Below, piece by piece: positions 33,760 through 42,360 of a DNA stretch of 49,101 nt. The stretch comes from Treponema sp. GTDB lineage: Bacteria; Spirochaetota; Spirochaetia; Treponematales; Treponemataceae. A program made the position numbers and the translations under genes. Below the pieces are notes generated by a model. It had not been told where the DNA came from, did not search any database, and saw only the letters and a list, made by a program, of their open reading frames with translations. Position 1 is the stretch's first letter. The number at the start of each line of letters is the position of its first letter. Location of the stretch: the NCBI GenBank assembly GCA_024691105.1, contig JAILNY010000147.1:1-49101 (forward strand), given 5' to 3'.

Positions 33760-33821
33760 GCGGACTTGGGTGCGTGGATTTGTAGCTGCGTATTGCGAGC
33801 CTTGCGGACTTGAGTGCGTGG
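33760..33821 (+). repeat. 18-base direct repeats upstream of the secretion operon
   Basis: GCGGACTTGGGTGCGTGG at 33760-33777 recurs at 33804-33821 with one difference (G to A). The copies start 44 bases apart, about four helical turns. They are far more GC-rich than the operon that follows and lie between the terminator and the first ATG at 33841. They could be activator sites; no clear -10/-35 pair was found between them. Confidence 0.6.
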
Positions 33822-33840
33822 TTTTTGCGGAAAGTAGTTT

Positions 33841-36393
33841 ATGGAAATCAGGTTTTTATTTTTGTTCTGGTTTTGCTTTATAGCAGGAATTGTAGATTTA
33901 TTTACATACAGAATTCCTGATTTATTGAATCTTGCGTTTTTGATTGTAATGCTTGCATTTGATTTTATTGTGTTTAAGAAAATAGATTTTTTTCATCTTG
34001 GAGGAGTTGTAATTTTGCTTTGTATTTTGTTTTTGATTTATTTTTTTTGTGGAGGACTTGGAATGGGTGATATTAAGATGTCTTTTATCTTAGCTTATTG
34101 CCTGGGATTTTTTAAAAGCGTTATGACTCTTTTGACTGCAAGTATTCTTGGCCTTTGTTCAATTTTATTTATACAGAAATTGCGTGGAGTCAAAGTTAGA
34201 AAAATTCCTTTTGCGCCGTTTATATTTGCGGCAGTTTTAATTTTAAGCAATGTTCCAGGCTTTTCAGAGGAAGCGGATACGGAAGCTGGTAAAGAAAAGA
34301 TAGTTATGGATTTTAGAAATCAAAATATTTCTGACATAATTTATTCGATAGCGGATTTATTTTCTGAATCTGTTTTTGTTGATGAAACGGTAGAAGGCAA
34401 AATTTCTTTCAGGTTGTCAGAAAATGATTTTGAACATGCATTAAAACGTCTGTCAGATTATGCAGTGTTGAATTATGAGAGAAAAGATGGTGCTTATTAT
34501 ATTTCAAAGGTAAAGATTGATTATTTAAACGATGAGCTTGATATAGAAGCTGAAAATATTAATGCTGATGTTCTGTTTGAAATTTTATCTAAAAAAACTT
34601 TTACGACTATAATCTATGAAAAAATTCCACCGGTAAAAATTACATTAAGATGCAGGGGCTTGAAACTTGAAGAAGTATTAAATATTGCACTTGTAAAACT
34701 TAATGGATTTGTTCTTGAGCGCGTCGGCTCTGGTTTTTATATTTCTAAAAATGCAGGCGCAGTAAAACATAATTTTGATTCTTACGTTCTTTCTAAAAAT
34801 ATTACAGATGAAAAAACGATTTTTTATTCTTTAAAATTAAAAAAGGCAAATCTTTATTCTGTGCTTGACGATTTATTTAAAAAGGCAGGTTTTGAATATT
34901 CAATTGTAAATGCAAAAGCTTCTGTGCTTGAAAATTTATATTTTGAAAATAAAAGTTTTGAGCAGATTTTACGGCTTGTTCTGCAATATGCAAATTGTGA
35001 TTATAAGATTGAAAACGATATATATTATATTTTTGAGATTCAGAAAAAAGATATCCTTAAAAAATTTAAAGATACAAAAATTATTCAGCTTGAAAATATC
35101 AGTACTGATGTTTTTCTAAATCTTGTTCCTCCAGAGTTAAATTCAAGTTTATTTGTAAAAATAGACCGTACTAGTAATACTGTATATCTTACCGGAAGTG
35201 AAGAAGAGATTTTGCCGATTGAAAATTTTATTAAGCTTCTGGATGTTCCTGTTTATGAACGTTATTACGAAAAATTTACGCTTAAGAATATAATGGTAAA
35301 CGAAGCGGTTAAACTAATTCCAAAAAATATTCTTTTATCAGAGCCGATTATAATTGAAGGCTGCAATAGTTTTATTTTACAGGTTACAGATTTAAAAAAG
35401 AGAGAGCTGCTTTCGTTTATTCAATTGATTGATAAAAAAGAAGAAATTTATTCTGTAAAATTAAAATTTATAAAAAGCGATGAACTTTTAAAATTTATTC
35501 CACCTGATATAAAAAAAGAAAATATAACAGAGACAGGAGATTCTTCTCTTGTATTTTTTAGTGGAACAGAAGCTTCTTATAAAAAATTTCTTTTATGTCT
35601 TGAACAGATTGATAAACCAAAGCAGCAGGTAAGATATCAGATTCTTGTTATCCAGCATCAAAAGACAAACGGTATGAACTGGAGTTCAAGTTTAAATATA
35701 AGTCCTTCTACTGATGCACCGAATATTAAGCATTCGGTTTCGCTGCAAAGTTTGTTGAATATTAATTTTGATATTATTTCAAAATTTGGACTTCAGTTTG
35801 CGCTTAATTTAAATGCCGAGTTGAGCAGCGGAAAAAGTCATGTGCTTGCGGATACGACTTTGAATGGTATAAGCGGCGAGTCGATTTTATTTTCTAATAC
35901 AAATACTTACAGGTATCGCGATGTTGTTCGTGACTCTAAGGATGTTTATACGAGTACGTCGCGTGAAATTTCAAGTGGTCTGACTTTGTCCATTAACGGC
36001 TGGGTAAGCGGTGATGACATGATTACTGTCAGCATAAATGCCGCGGTTTCTAAACAGGGGACGGCAGAAAGTAAATCGTCGGATACGTCAAATCCACCGA
36101 GTACGTCTGAAAAAAAGATAACAACAAATGTAAGGACAAAGTCAGGCGAACCGGTTGTGATTGGTGGTCTTTTGCAGAAAGAGAAAGACGTTACGCTAAA
36201 ACGTGTTCCGGTTTTGGGATATATTCCGGTTATACGATGGCTTTTTATGAGCATGGTAGAAAGTGTAGCTGATACGGAGCTGGTGATTTATCTTGTTCCC
36301 TTTGTAGAAAAAAATTATCAGGTTTTGAGTCCAGAAAAAAATATAGAACGTTTGTATAAAAAATATTTTCTTTTTGAGAAAGAAATTTTGTAA
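33841..36393 (+). CDS. Fusion of A24 prepilin peptidase and type II secretion secretin
   Basis: Residues 1-~140 are a short prepilin-peptidase core. Active-site Asp19 lies in GIVDLFTYRIPD, the second active-site Asp77 in GLGMGDIKM, and the conserved late motif appears as KIPFAPF. The last hydrophobic helix (about 125-140) runs straight into a polar periplasmic segment (FSEEADTEAG), so it could double as the secretin's signal anchor. From about residue 150 a GspD-like protein follows: an N0 domain (VMDFRNQNISDIIYSIADLF), at least three N1-type modules (409-590), and a secretin core (594-833) with GEPVVIGGLLQKEK and RVPVLGYIPVIRWLF. The peptidase would process pseudopilins; the secretin would form the outer-membrane pore. 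I know of no described protein joining these two. GGAAAG precedes the ATG. Confidence 0.88.
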   Translation: MEIRFLFLFWFCFIAGIVDLFTYRIPDLLNLAFLIVMLAFDFIVFKKIDFFHLGGVVILLCILFLIYFFCGGLGMGDIKMSFILAYCLGFFKSVMTLLTASILGLCSILFIQKLRGVKVRKIPFAPFIFAAVLILSNVPGFSEEADTEAGKEKIVMDFRNQNISDIIYSIADLFSESVFVDETVEGKISFRLSENDFEHALKRLSDYAVLNYERKDGAYYISKVKIDYLNDELDIEAENINADVLFEILSKKTFTTIIYEKIPPVKITLRCRGLKLEEVLNIALVKLNGFVLERVGSGFYISKNAGAVKHNFDSYVLSKNITDEKTIFYSLKLKKANLYSVLDDLFKKAGFEYSIVNAKASVLENLYFENKSFEQILRLVLQYANCDYKIENDIYYIFEIQKKDILKKFKDTKIIQLENISTDVFLNLVPPELNSSLFVKIDRTSNTVYLTGSEEEILPIENFIKLLDVPVYERYYEKFTLKNIMVNEAVKLIPKNILLSEPIIIEGCNSFILQVTDLKKRELLSFIQLIDKKEEIYSVKLKFIKSDELLKFIPPDIKKENITETGDSSLVFFSGTEASYKKFLLCLEQIDKPKQQVRYQILVIQHQKTNGMNWSSSLNISPSTDAPNIKHSVSLQSLLNINFDIISKFGLQFALNLNAELSSGKSHVLADTTLNGISGESILFSNTNTYRYRDVVRDSKDVYTSTSREISSGLTLSINGWVSGDDMITVSINAAVSKQGTAESKSSDTSNPPSTSEKKITTNVRTKSGEPVVIGGLLQKEKDVTLKRVPVLGYIPVIRWLFMSMVESVADTELVIYLVPFVEKNYQVLSPEKNIERLYKKYFLFEKEIL

Positions 36394-36402
36394 AGGTGAA
36401 GT

Positions 36403-37848
36403 ATGAAAAACAAGTCCGAATTTGATATAACAAAATTTTATGATTATTCCTCTGTGAAATCTCAATATTCTGATGAATATATAAAGGCAAGGTGTTCTGT
36501 TGTAATCAGCGATGAGAATCAAATGATAAAAATTGCATGTGCAAAATCAAAAGCCAAAGATGCTTTTTTAATGGCAAAAGAAATCCATTGTCCAGCCAAA
36601 ATTGAATTTGTAACTGTAGAAGATACAGAGTTTGAAGAATTTATTGGGAATATTGTCGAAAAAGGTTTGTCTGAAAGGAATGAAAAACTTTTGTCATCAA
36701 AAGATGAAAATTTAAGAAACGATTTGTCTGAATGTCAGAGCCTTGAACAGGTATCAGATACAAGTGCTGTTGTAAATATAGTGAATGCGGTTTGTCTTAG
36801 TGCAATAAGGATGAAGGCAAGTGACATTCATATTGTTCCGCAGAATGGAAGGACGGTAATACGCTTTAGAATTGACGGGGTATTAAAAAACATAAAGGAA
36901 CTTGATCCGACATTTATGAATACGATTTCGTCAAGGATAAAGGTTCTTGCAAATATGAATATTATGGAACAGCGGCTTCCGCAGGATGGACATATAAAAG
37001 TGAAGAGTGGAAATAAAGAAATTGATATGCGTGTGTCGGTTATTCCTGTTGTTGGTGGAGAATCGATTGTCCTGCGTATTTTTAATAATGACAGTCAGAA
37101 AGCGGTTTTAGAGGAGCTTGGTTTTTCTAAAGATAATTATTTTTTGCTTAAAAAAAGTCTTAAACTTGTTAGCGGACTTGTTTTGATTTCCGGACCAACT
37201 GGTTCTGGAAAGACGACAACGATTCATTCACTGCTTAATAAGCTTGATAAAGAAGCGCTTGAAATAATAACGATTGAAGATCCTGTAGAACGAGTGATTG
37301 AAGGTGTGCGTCAGATTCAAGTAAACGAAGATATCGGTCTTACGTTTGATAAAATTTTACGGCGTGTGCTAAGACAGGATCCTGATGTGATAATGATTGG
37401 TGAAATAAGGGACAAGGTAACGGCAGAACTTGCAGTCAGGGCAAGCCAGACCGGGCATTTGATTTTTTCAACACTGCATGCAAATGACAGTGTTTCTTGT
37501 ATTTCGCGATTAAAAAATCTTGGAATAGAGCCGTACCTGGTGGCAAATGTATTAAAGCTTTGTATGGCACAGCGACTTGTAAGAAGGTTGTGCGGATGTT
37601 CAAAGGATGGTGGATGCGCGGCGTGTAATTTTACCGGTTATAAAGGTCGTGCGGTTATTTCTGAAGGGTTTATGGTTGACGAGGTTATAGCCCGAATGAT
37701 TACGGAAAATAAAACTAATGAAGAAATTAAAAAACATCTTAAGGGTACAAAGATAAAATTTATCAGGGATGATGTAAGACAAAAGATTAAGCTTGGAATA
37801 ACGGACTTAAGAGAGGCTTGTCGCGAAGTTGAACTGGAGACTGTATGA
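36403..37848 (+). CDS. gspE: Type II secretion assembly ATPase
   Basis: A cytoplasmic hexameric ATPase that powers pseudopilus assembly. The 481 residues include an N-terminal GspE/MshEN-like region, Walker A GPTGSGKT (264-271), the Asp box (ITIEDPVE), Walker B QDPDVIMIGEIRD (from Asp326) and the His box TGHLIFSTLHAND. A compact cysteine cluster (CGCSKDGGCAAC) replaces the longer tetracysteine zinc domain of classical GspE. It starts 9 bases after the secretin fusion with an AAGGTGAAG ribosome site and overlaps gspF by 4 bases (ATGA). Confidence 0.95.
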   Translation: MKNKSEFDITKFYDYSSVKSQYSDEYIKARCSVVISDENQMIKIACAKSKAKDAFLMAKEIHCPAKIEFVTVEDTEFEEFIGNIVEKGLSERNEKLLSSKDENLRNDLSECQSLEQVSDTSAVVNIVNAVCLSAIRMKASDIHIVPQNGRTVIRFRIDGVLKNIKELDPTFMNTISSRIKVLANMNIMEQRLPQDGHIKVKSGNKEIDMRVSVIPVVGGESIVLRIFNNDSQKAVLEELGFSKDNYFLLKKSLKLVSGLVLISGPTGSGKTTTIHSLLNKLDKEALEIITIEDPVERVIEGVRQIQVNEDIGLTFDKILRRVLRQDPDVIMIGEIRDKVTAELAVRASQTGHLIFSTLHANDSVSCISRLKNLGIEPYLVANVLKLCMAQRLVRRLCGCSKDGGCAACNFTGYKGRAVISEGFMVDEVIARMITENKTNEEIKKHLKGTKIKFIRDDVRQKIKLGITDLREACREVELETV

Positions 37849-38906
37849 AAATAAACGAAGAATTGCTTTTGGTATTTTCTGAAAATATGAGCGCTCTTAT
37901 TAAAGCGGGGCTTAGCGTTTTAGATTCGTTAAAAATATGCGAAAAAATTGATGAGTCGAAAGAGAGAAAACAGTTTTATTCAGAATTAATAAATAAGGTT
38001 TCTGATGGCTTTTTATTATCTGACAGTCTTAAAGAATTAATTTATTACAAAGCAGAAAAGAAAAAAATTATTAAAACAAATTCACTATATTTATCTTTAA
38101 TACATCTTGGTGAAGTCTCTGGAAAAATTGAAATTGTTTTTGAGCGGCTTAGAGAATATCTGAAAAAGAAAAAAGAAATAAAAGACAAAATTGTTACAGC
38201 AATGATCTATCCGATTTTGGTTTTTATAACAGCTATAGCAGTAATTTTTATAATTGTCGTTTTTGTTTTTCCAAAGATGAATACTGTGTTTGAAATTCTT
38301 TCTGAAAATAGCCCTGATTTTTTGAGAACTGTAAATAGTTTTAAAAGCTCTGCTTTTTTTTGGCTTTTGATTGCTGTAGTTTTGGGCACTGTTTTGATCG
38401 AAGTAAATTTTTTAGCCGTTCGGTATAAGAGTGTAAAACAGGTTTTTGACAGACTTCTTTTTAAGCTGCCTGCTGTAAAACGATATTTTGTAATGAAAAA
38501 TACATTTGATTTTGTTTTTGCAATGAAAATTCTTACTGGAGCCGGAATGAGTTTTTCTGATTCTCTGGAGGAAGCAGAAAATGCAGTTTCAAATGAAGCA
38601 TATAAGAATGAAATCAGGCAATTTAAAAATAATGTTCAACAGGGACGATCGCTTTATGAAAGTTCAAAAGAAATAAAATTGTTTCCTGAATATTTTAAGT
38701 TATGGTTTGGAATTGGACAGATGACAGGAAACGTAAACGAAGTTTTTTTTCAGGTTTATGAATACTGTAATAAAAAACTATCGGATTTCATTTTGCGGCT
38801 GACATCGAATATTGAAAATTTATTTATTTTAGTTACGGGAATAGTTATTTTTTTGCTGGTAATTAATTTTGTATTGCCGGTATTTAATATGCTCGGGAAG
38901 GTATAA
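37845..38906 (+). CDS. gspF: Type II secretion inner-membrane platform protein
   Basis: A polytopic GspF/PilC-family protein. It has two cytoplasmic helical domains, each followed by membrane helices: about 115-142 (VTAMIYPILVFITAIAVIFI), 168-190 (SAFFWLLIAVVLGTVLIEV) and 324-348 (NLFILVTGIVIFLLVINFVL), with the usual three-helix layout and the VLPVFNMLGKV ending. GSP_F features such as IKAGLSVLDSLKICE, LGEVSGKIEIVFERLREYL and GAGMSFSDSLEEAE are clear. At 353 residues it is shorter than the usual ~400. The start codon overlaps the gspE stop. Confidence 0.95.
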   Translation: MKINEELLLVFSENMSALIKAGLSVLDSLKICEKIDESKERKQFYSELINKVSDGFLLSDSLKELIYYKAEKKKIIKTNSLYLSLIHLGEVSGKIEIVFERLREYLKKKKEIKDKIVTAMIYPILVFITAIAVIFIIVVFVFPKMNTVFEILSENSPDFLRTVNSFKSSAFFWLLIAVVLGTVLIEVNFLAVRYKSVKQVFDRLLFKLPAVKRYFVMKNTFDFVFAMKILTGAGMSFSDSLEEAENAVSNEAYKNEIRQFKNNVQQGRSLYESSKEIKLFPEYFKLWFGIGQMTGNVNEVFFQVYEYCNKKLSDFILRLTSNIENLFILVTGIVIFLLVINFVLPVFNMLGKV

Positions 38907-38908
38907 AA

Positions 38909-39352
38909 ATGAAAAGAAAAATTAAACGAAGTAAATCAGATAGCGGCTGGTCGTTTATGGAAACGCTGATTGTAATTGCTGTTGTCATGGTTTTGACAGC
39001 CTCTGTTGGATTCATGGCAGTCGGAAGTCTTGAAAAAGCACGGAGCGCATCATGTAAAACTCAACTGGATTCGTTTTGTGTTGCGCTTGAAGCCTATTAC
39101 ATCGACTGTGGCTTTTATCCAACAGAGGAGCAGGGGCTTTGTGCCTTAAGAAAAAAGCCTGATACAGAACCTGTTAATGACGGCTGGAATGGCCCTTATC
39201 TTTATAAGGATATTCCAAAGGATCCATGGGGGAACAATTATGAATACTTAAATCCAGGAATTGACGGTTCTTGTTATGGAATACGAAGCTTTGGCGCAGA
39301 CGGAAAAGAAGGGGGCGAAGAAAAAAATGCGGATCTCTGTTCGTGGAAGTGA
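38909..39352 (+). CDS. gspG: Major pseudopilin
   Basis: Major subunit of the secretion pseudopilus. A 13-residue basic leader ends in Gly13, followed by WSFMETL, with Glu18 at the conserved +5 position and a hydrophobic helix (IVIAVVMVLTASVGFMAV). The +1 residue is Trp instead of the usual Phe or Met, which bears on peptidase specificity. The C-terminal half has the GspG pattern with its calcium-site-like loop: FYPTEEQGL, DPWGNNYEYLNPG, SFGADGKEGG. The 147-residue length is normal. GGGAAGG is the ribosome site. Confidence 0.95.
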   Translation: MKRKIKRSKSDSGWSFMETLIVIAVVMVLTASVGFMAVGSLEKARSASCKTQLDSFCVALEAYYIDCGFYPTEEQGLCALRKKPDTEPVNDGWNGPYLYKDIPKDPWGNNYEYLNPGIDGSCYGIRSFGADGKEGGEEKNADLCSWK

Positions 39353-39521
39353 CGGCTTTGTTTTGCTTGAGTCGTTGCTTTCTATGGTTGTGATTCTTGT
39401 GCTGGTTGGTGTGATGACAGGGGTTTGTTCTTTTTTTGTAATGAAAAGTGGAAAAGAATTTATGTCTGTCAGTAATTTGATAAATGATTTTAACAGGAGA
39501 TGTGAAGTTGAAATTGAGTGA
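39327..39521 (+). CDS. Very short pseudopilin-like protein (GspH/I type)
   Basis: The start at ATG 39327 has GGGGGCGAAG upstream and overlaps gspG by 26 bases. The 64 residues begin with a short leader ending in Gly10, then FVLLESLL with Glu15 at +5 and a hydrophobic helix (LSMVVILVLVGVMTGVCSFF), a textbook type IV prepilin N terminus. Only about 30 residues follow the helix, so the globular head of known minor pseudopilins is missing. It may be a tip subunit reduced to its helix. Nothing in the sequence suggests it is a broken copy. Confidence 0.7.
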   Translation: MRISVRGSDGFVLLESLLSMVVILVLVGVMTGVCSFFVMKSGKEFMSVSNLINDFNRRCEVEIE

Positions 39522-39882
39522 ATTGATGTTTGCAGTTTTGATTTTTGTTATGGTTGCCTGTGGATGTGTCAGTGCATTTTATGCTTTTAGAACAGGTATA
39601 GAGAGAGTTGTTGATAATCATTATATAACAACGTCGGTAGTTAAGTTTGATGGTGAAGTTCGACAGGAGGTATCACGCGTTGTAATTCCTTACTGGAAAA
39701 ATAATGATGAAAACATAACAAATGATTTAGTCAAAAGGCTATCTAAGATTGCAGAAAAATACAACGTGAAAATTTATGCTACAAGAATCTTAATGAGGCG
39801 GAATACAGCCTTTGGTCTGCTTGTTAAATGGGAATATGATGGAAAGAAATTTGAAACAATGGCAAGATTTGCATCTAACTGA
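39508..39882 (+). CDS. Minor pseudopilin-like protein without a leader (GspJ position)
   Basis: The start is taken at TTG 39508, because AGGAG lies 8 bases before it; the GTG at 39502 is too close, and the ATG at 39484 has no site. The 124-residue product would begin MKLSELMFAVLIFVMVACG: Glu is already at position 5 and the hydrophobic helix follows, so it looks like a mature pseudopilin that needs no cleavage. If an upstream start is used, the residue before the helix is Lys, not Gly. The ~95-residue remainder has no recognisable domain. It overlaps its neighbours on both sides. Confidence 0.65.
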   Translation: MKLSELMFAVLIFVMVACGCVSAFYAFRTGIERVVDNHYITTSVVKFDGEVRQEVSRVVIPYWKNNDENITNDLVKRLSKIAEKYNVKIYATRILMRRNTAFGLLVKWEYDGKKFETMARFASN

Positions 39883-40729
39883 TTTCGGTTCTGCATATGC
39901 GTATACGCTTTTTATTTTGATAATTGTAACCTCGTGTTTGTCCGCTTATGCTGTTGTGTTATGTTCGACAGAAAAATTGATTCAAGCGTATAAATGCAGG
40001 TCGGTTGAACTTGAGGCTGTAAATAATGTTCTTGTTCAAATAGAAAGTGATTTTCAGCTTTTGTGTAATGAAGAATTTGATTGTGAAAATTCTCCGGCTG
40101 TAAAATATTTATACAGAAAATACGATGACTATGATTTATGCATAAATGATTGCTCAAGTGCGATAAATAAAAGATTTGTTTTACCTGATTTTTTTAATAG
40201 TCAGGCTTTTCAGGAAAAGCTTGCATTGTATGGGGATGAACTTTTAACTGATTATGGATGGATAAATAAAGATTTTTATAATGAAGAGTTTTTATGCAAT
40301 GAGCAATATTGTTTTAGAAAAGATTGTGATGTTGTTAATTCGCTTTCTTTGATAAATATAAATTTTTGTGATGAGAAAATTCTTGATTGTGCTGCGGATT
40401 ATTTTAAGCTTGAAAATTTTGAAAGTAAGAAAAAAGAAATTTTAATAAAAAGGAAAGAATTTGGAATAAATAAAGAGGAACTGAAAAAGATTTTTGGAAC
40501 CGAAAAAGTTGCGGCAAGTGACAAATCATATACCAGAAACAAAATTTTAGTTGAAGATAAAAGCGCTTTGTTTTGTCTTTTGGGTGTGAAAACAACGTTC
40601 TGGAAAGTTGAGTTTTGTACAGAAAAATATCTTGTAAATGCAGTTATTGCCGCATTCCCTTTGGAGAATGAAATAGAAATTAAGGAATATAGAATTGTAG
40701 AAAGAAACATTGTAAGGAGGACAAAGTGA
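39839..40729 (+). CDS. GspK-like minor pseudopilin
   Basis: Likely the pseudopilus tip subunit. With ATG 39839 a 17-residue leader ends in Gly17, followed by SAYAYTLFILIIVTSCLSAYA, a hydrophobic helix without Glu at +5, which is a known GspK peculiarity. Residues near 175-195 (LSLININFCDEKILDCAADYF) match the GspK helical domain, where an INxN-type motif precedes the helices. The 296-residue length fits GspK. Start alternatives are ATG 39836 or TTG 39851. It overlaps the preceding gene by 44 bases and the next by 4 (GTGA). Confidence 0.7.
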   Translation: MERNLKQWQDLHLTDFGSAYAYTLFILIIVTSCLSAYAVVLCSTEKLIQAYKCRSVELEAVNNVLVQIESDFQLLCNEEFDCENSPAVKYLYRKYDDYDLCINDCSSAINKRFVLPDFFNSQAFQEKLALYGDELLTDYGWINKDFYNEEFLCNEQYCFRKDCDVVNSLSLININFCDEKILDCAADYFKLENFESKKKEILIKRKEFGINKEELKKIFGTEKVAASDKSYTRNKILVEDKSALFCLLGVKTTFWKVEFCTEKYLVNAVIAAFPLENEIEIKEYRIVERNIVRRTK

Positions 40730-42360
40730 AAAAAATATTTTCTGAATTAGCTGACAGAAATAATTATTCTGTTTTTGTCGTTGACGGTGCTGTAAAAGAA
40801 TCTGATTATTTTAAGAAAAATTATCCGTATAAAATCAAAAATGAAAATAAGTATGTTGTAAAAAATGGTAAAAGCAGAATCTATTATTTATTTAAAACTC
40901 CGGTAGAACATAACAAAGTAATTTCATCCTTATATGTTTTAAATCGAAATCGCAAATATACAGGTACAATTTTTATTCAGAATCGAAAATATTGCGAGGA
41001 AATATATTTAAAAAAGGGACTCCTTGTTTTCAGCCGGTTAAAAGACAAAATCGATGAAAAAGACATTGATAAACACAGCGCAAAAATTGAAAAGTTGCCT
41101 TCTGAGCTTTATGCTCAAAAAAAAGATATGTTTTTCTTTGAGTCCAAAAGGTATCGGTTGTTCAATGTTTTAAAGATTGTTGCAATATTTTTTGTTTCTA
41201 TCATTGCCTTGTTTGTTTTGTGTTTTCGGATTCATAAAAATGCAGTTAAAGAATTTGCATCTAAACAGATTCTGGCTCAAAAGGAAAATGAAAGGCTCTT
41301 AAAAGAAAAATCGGATAAGGAAAAACTATCTGCACTTGAAAAAAAATATGTTGAACAGGAAAAAGGTAAAACTCTTGAAATCTATAAAACTCTTTCGATT
41401 ATTCATAAATGCCTTGGAACGGATTCCTATATCAATGATCTAAGTATAGATGGTAATTTTTTTGAATTGAATCTTAGTACTAAAAATGCACTATTGGTTT
41501 TATCTGATTTTGAGAAAAATAAAAATATTGAATTTATAAAGCTTAATCAATCATCGGTAAGTCAGAACGAAGAATATGCTTCTTTTTCAGGAAAAGTCAA
41601 AAGAGCTTATGTGATGCCGGATGAGAAATTGAATATAAATGAAAAGATTTTATTTTATGAAAGAAATATTTTTGATTTTGTTAATCTTGAAAACTTATCT
41701 ACTTATGCAGAACAGATAAGAGCTATCCTGGAAAAAAGTTTATGCAAAGAAGAATATATTCAGATAAAGACTTCTGGAAAGACATTTGAACTTGAATGTT
41801 ATCTTAAGTCTTTGGGAGAGAATCTTTTATCTTTTATTTATGCCTGCGAAAGTGAGTCTATTAAAATTAAATCGGTCAAAATCAGAAACGAAAAATTCAG
41901 GCAATGTAGTGCTCTAATTCGCTTTGATACAGGCATTTTAGAAGATTCAGTTAAAAAAACTGATAATTTAAGTGACGTTGTAAAACTTGATTTTGCTGTA
42001 AATAGTATTGCGACTGTTTTTGAAGATAAGAAGAAAAATAATCATAGACAATATATTAAAGTTTCGGACTTCCCTGAAAAACCAGTTTTAAATTCTTTCG
42101 AAAATTCAATGTTAAAGAAGCCTGAAAAATCAAGTGAAAAAGTGAATTTAAAAAACAGTTTGCCTGAAAAATTATTTTATATTGGAAACGCTGTAAATAA
42201 GCAGAATGAAAAAATTATTTTTGCAAAGTCCCGTGATGATAAGATTTATAAAATTCCTTTTCGTGAAAATTTAACACAAGAAAGCTGTTTTTGTATTCCG
42301 GGTATAAAAAGCAACTATATAGCATATATTGATGGCAAAAATTTTGAGGTGGTTCGATGA
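40726..42360 (+). CDS. Single-span assembly protein combining GspL/PilN-, GspM/PilO- and PilP-like parts
   Basis: GTG start overlapping the previous stop. Residues 1-~145 are a cytoplasmic region, one transmembrane helix is at ~148-168 (VLKIVAIFFVSIIALFVLCF), then a coiled coil (170-215). Residues 217-310 follow the PilN/GspL ferredoxin-like pattern (YINDLSIDGNFFELNLSTKN ... NIEFIKLNQSSV ... YASFSGKVK). Residues ~330-420 look like a second such fold (PilO/GspM-like). After a linker, residues 482-544 (LFYIGNAVNKQNEKIIFAKS) resemble the small PilP/GspC domain that contacts the secretin. If correct, one protein replaces three inner-membrane platform components that are otherwise absent from the operon. 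Domain calls are from pattern only. Confidence 0.55.
   Translation: MKKIFSELADRNNYSVFVVDGAVKESDYFKKNYPYKIKNENKYVVKNGKSRIYYLFKTPVEHNKVISSLYVLNRNRKYTGTIFIQNRKYCEEIYLKKGLLVFSRLKDKIDEKDIDKHSAKIEKLPSELYAQKKDMFFFESKRYRLFNVLKIVAIFFVSIIALFVLCFRIHKNAVKEFASKQILAQKENERLLKEKSDKEKLSALEKKYVEQEKGKTLEIYKTLSIIHKCLGTDSYINDLSIDGNFFELNLSTKNALLVLSDFEKNKNIEFIKLNQSSVSQNEEYASFSGKVKRAYVMPDEKLNINEKILFYERNIFDFVNLENLSTYAEQIRAILEKSLCKEEYIQIKTSGKTFELECYLKSLGENLLSFIYACESESIKIKSVKIRNEKFRQCSALIRFDTGILEDSVKKTDNLSDVVKLDFAVNSIATVFEDKKKNNHRQYIKVSDFPEKPVLNSFENSMLKKPEKSSEKVNLKNSLPEKLFYIGNAVNKQNEKIIFAKSRDDKIYKIPFRENLTQESCFCIPGIKSNYIAYIDGKNFEVVR

Noticed and set aside
33841..42360. Type IV pilus, Tad or competence system instead of secretion
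   Set aside because: GspG-type calcium loop, GspK-like protein and D-E-F-G order favour T2SS. No PilT, PilM or ComEC-like gene was seen. Phylogeny would be needed to be sure.
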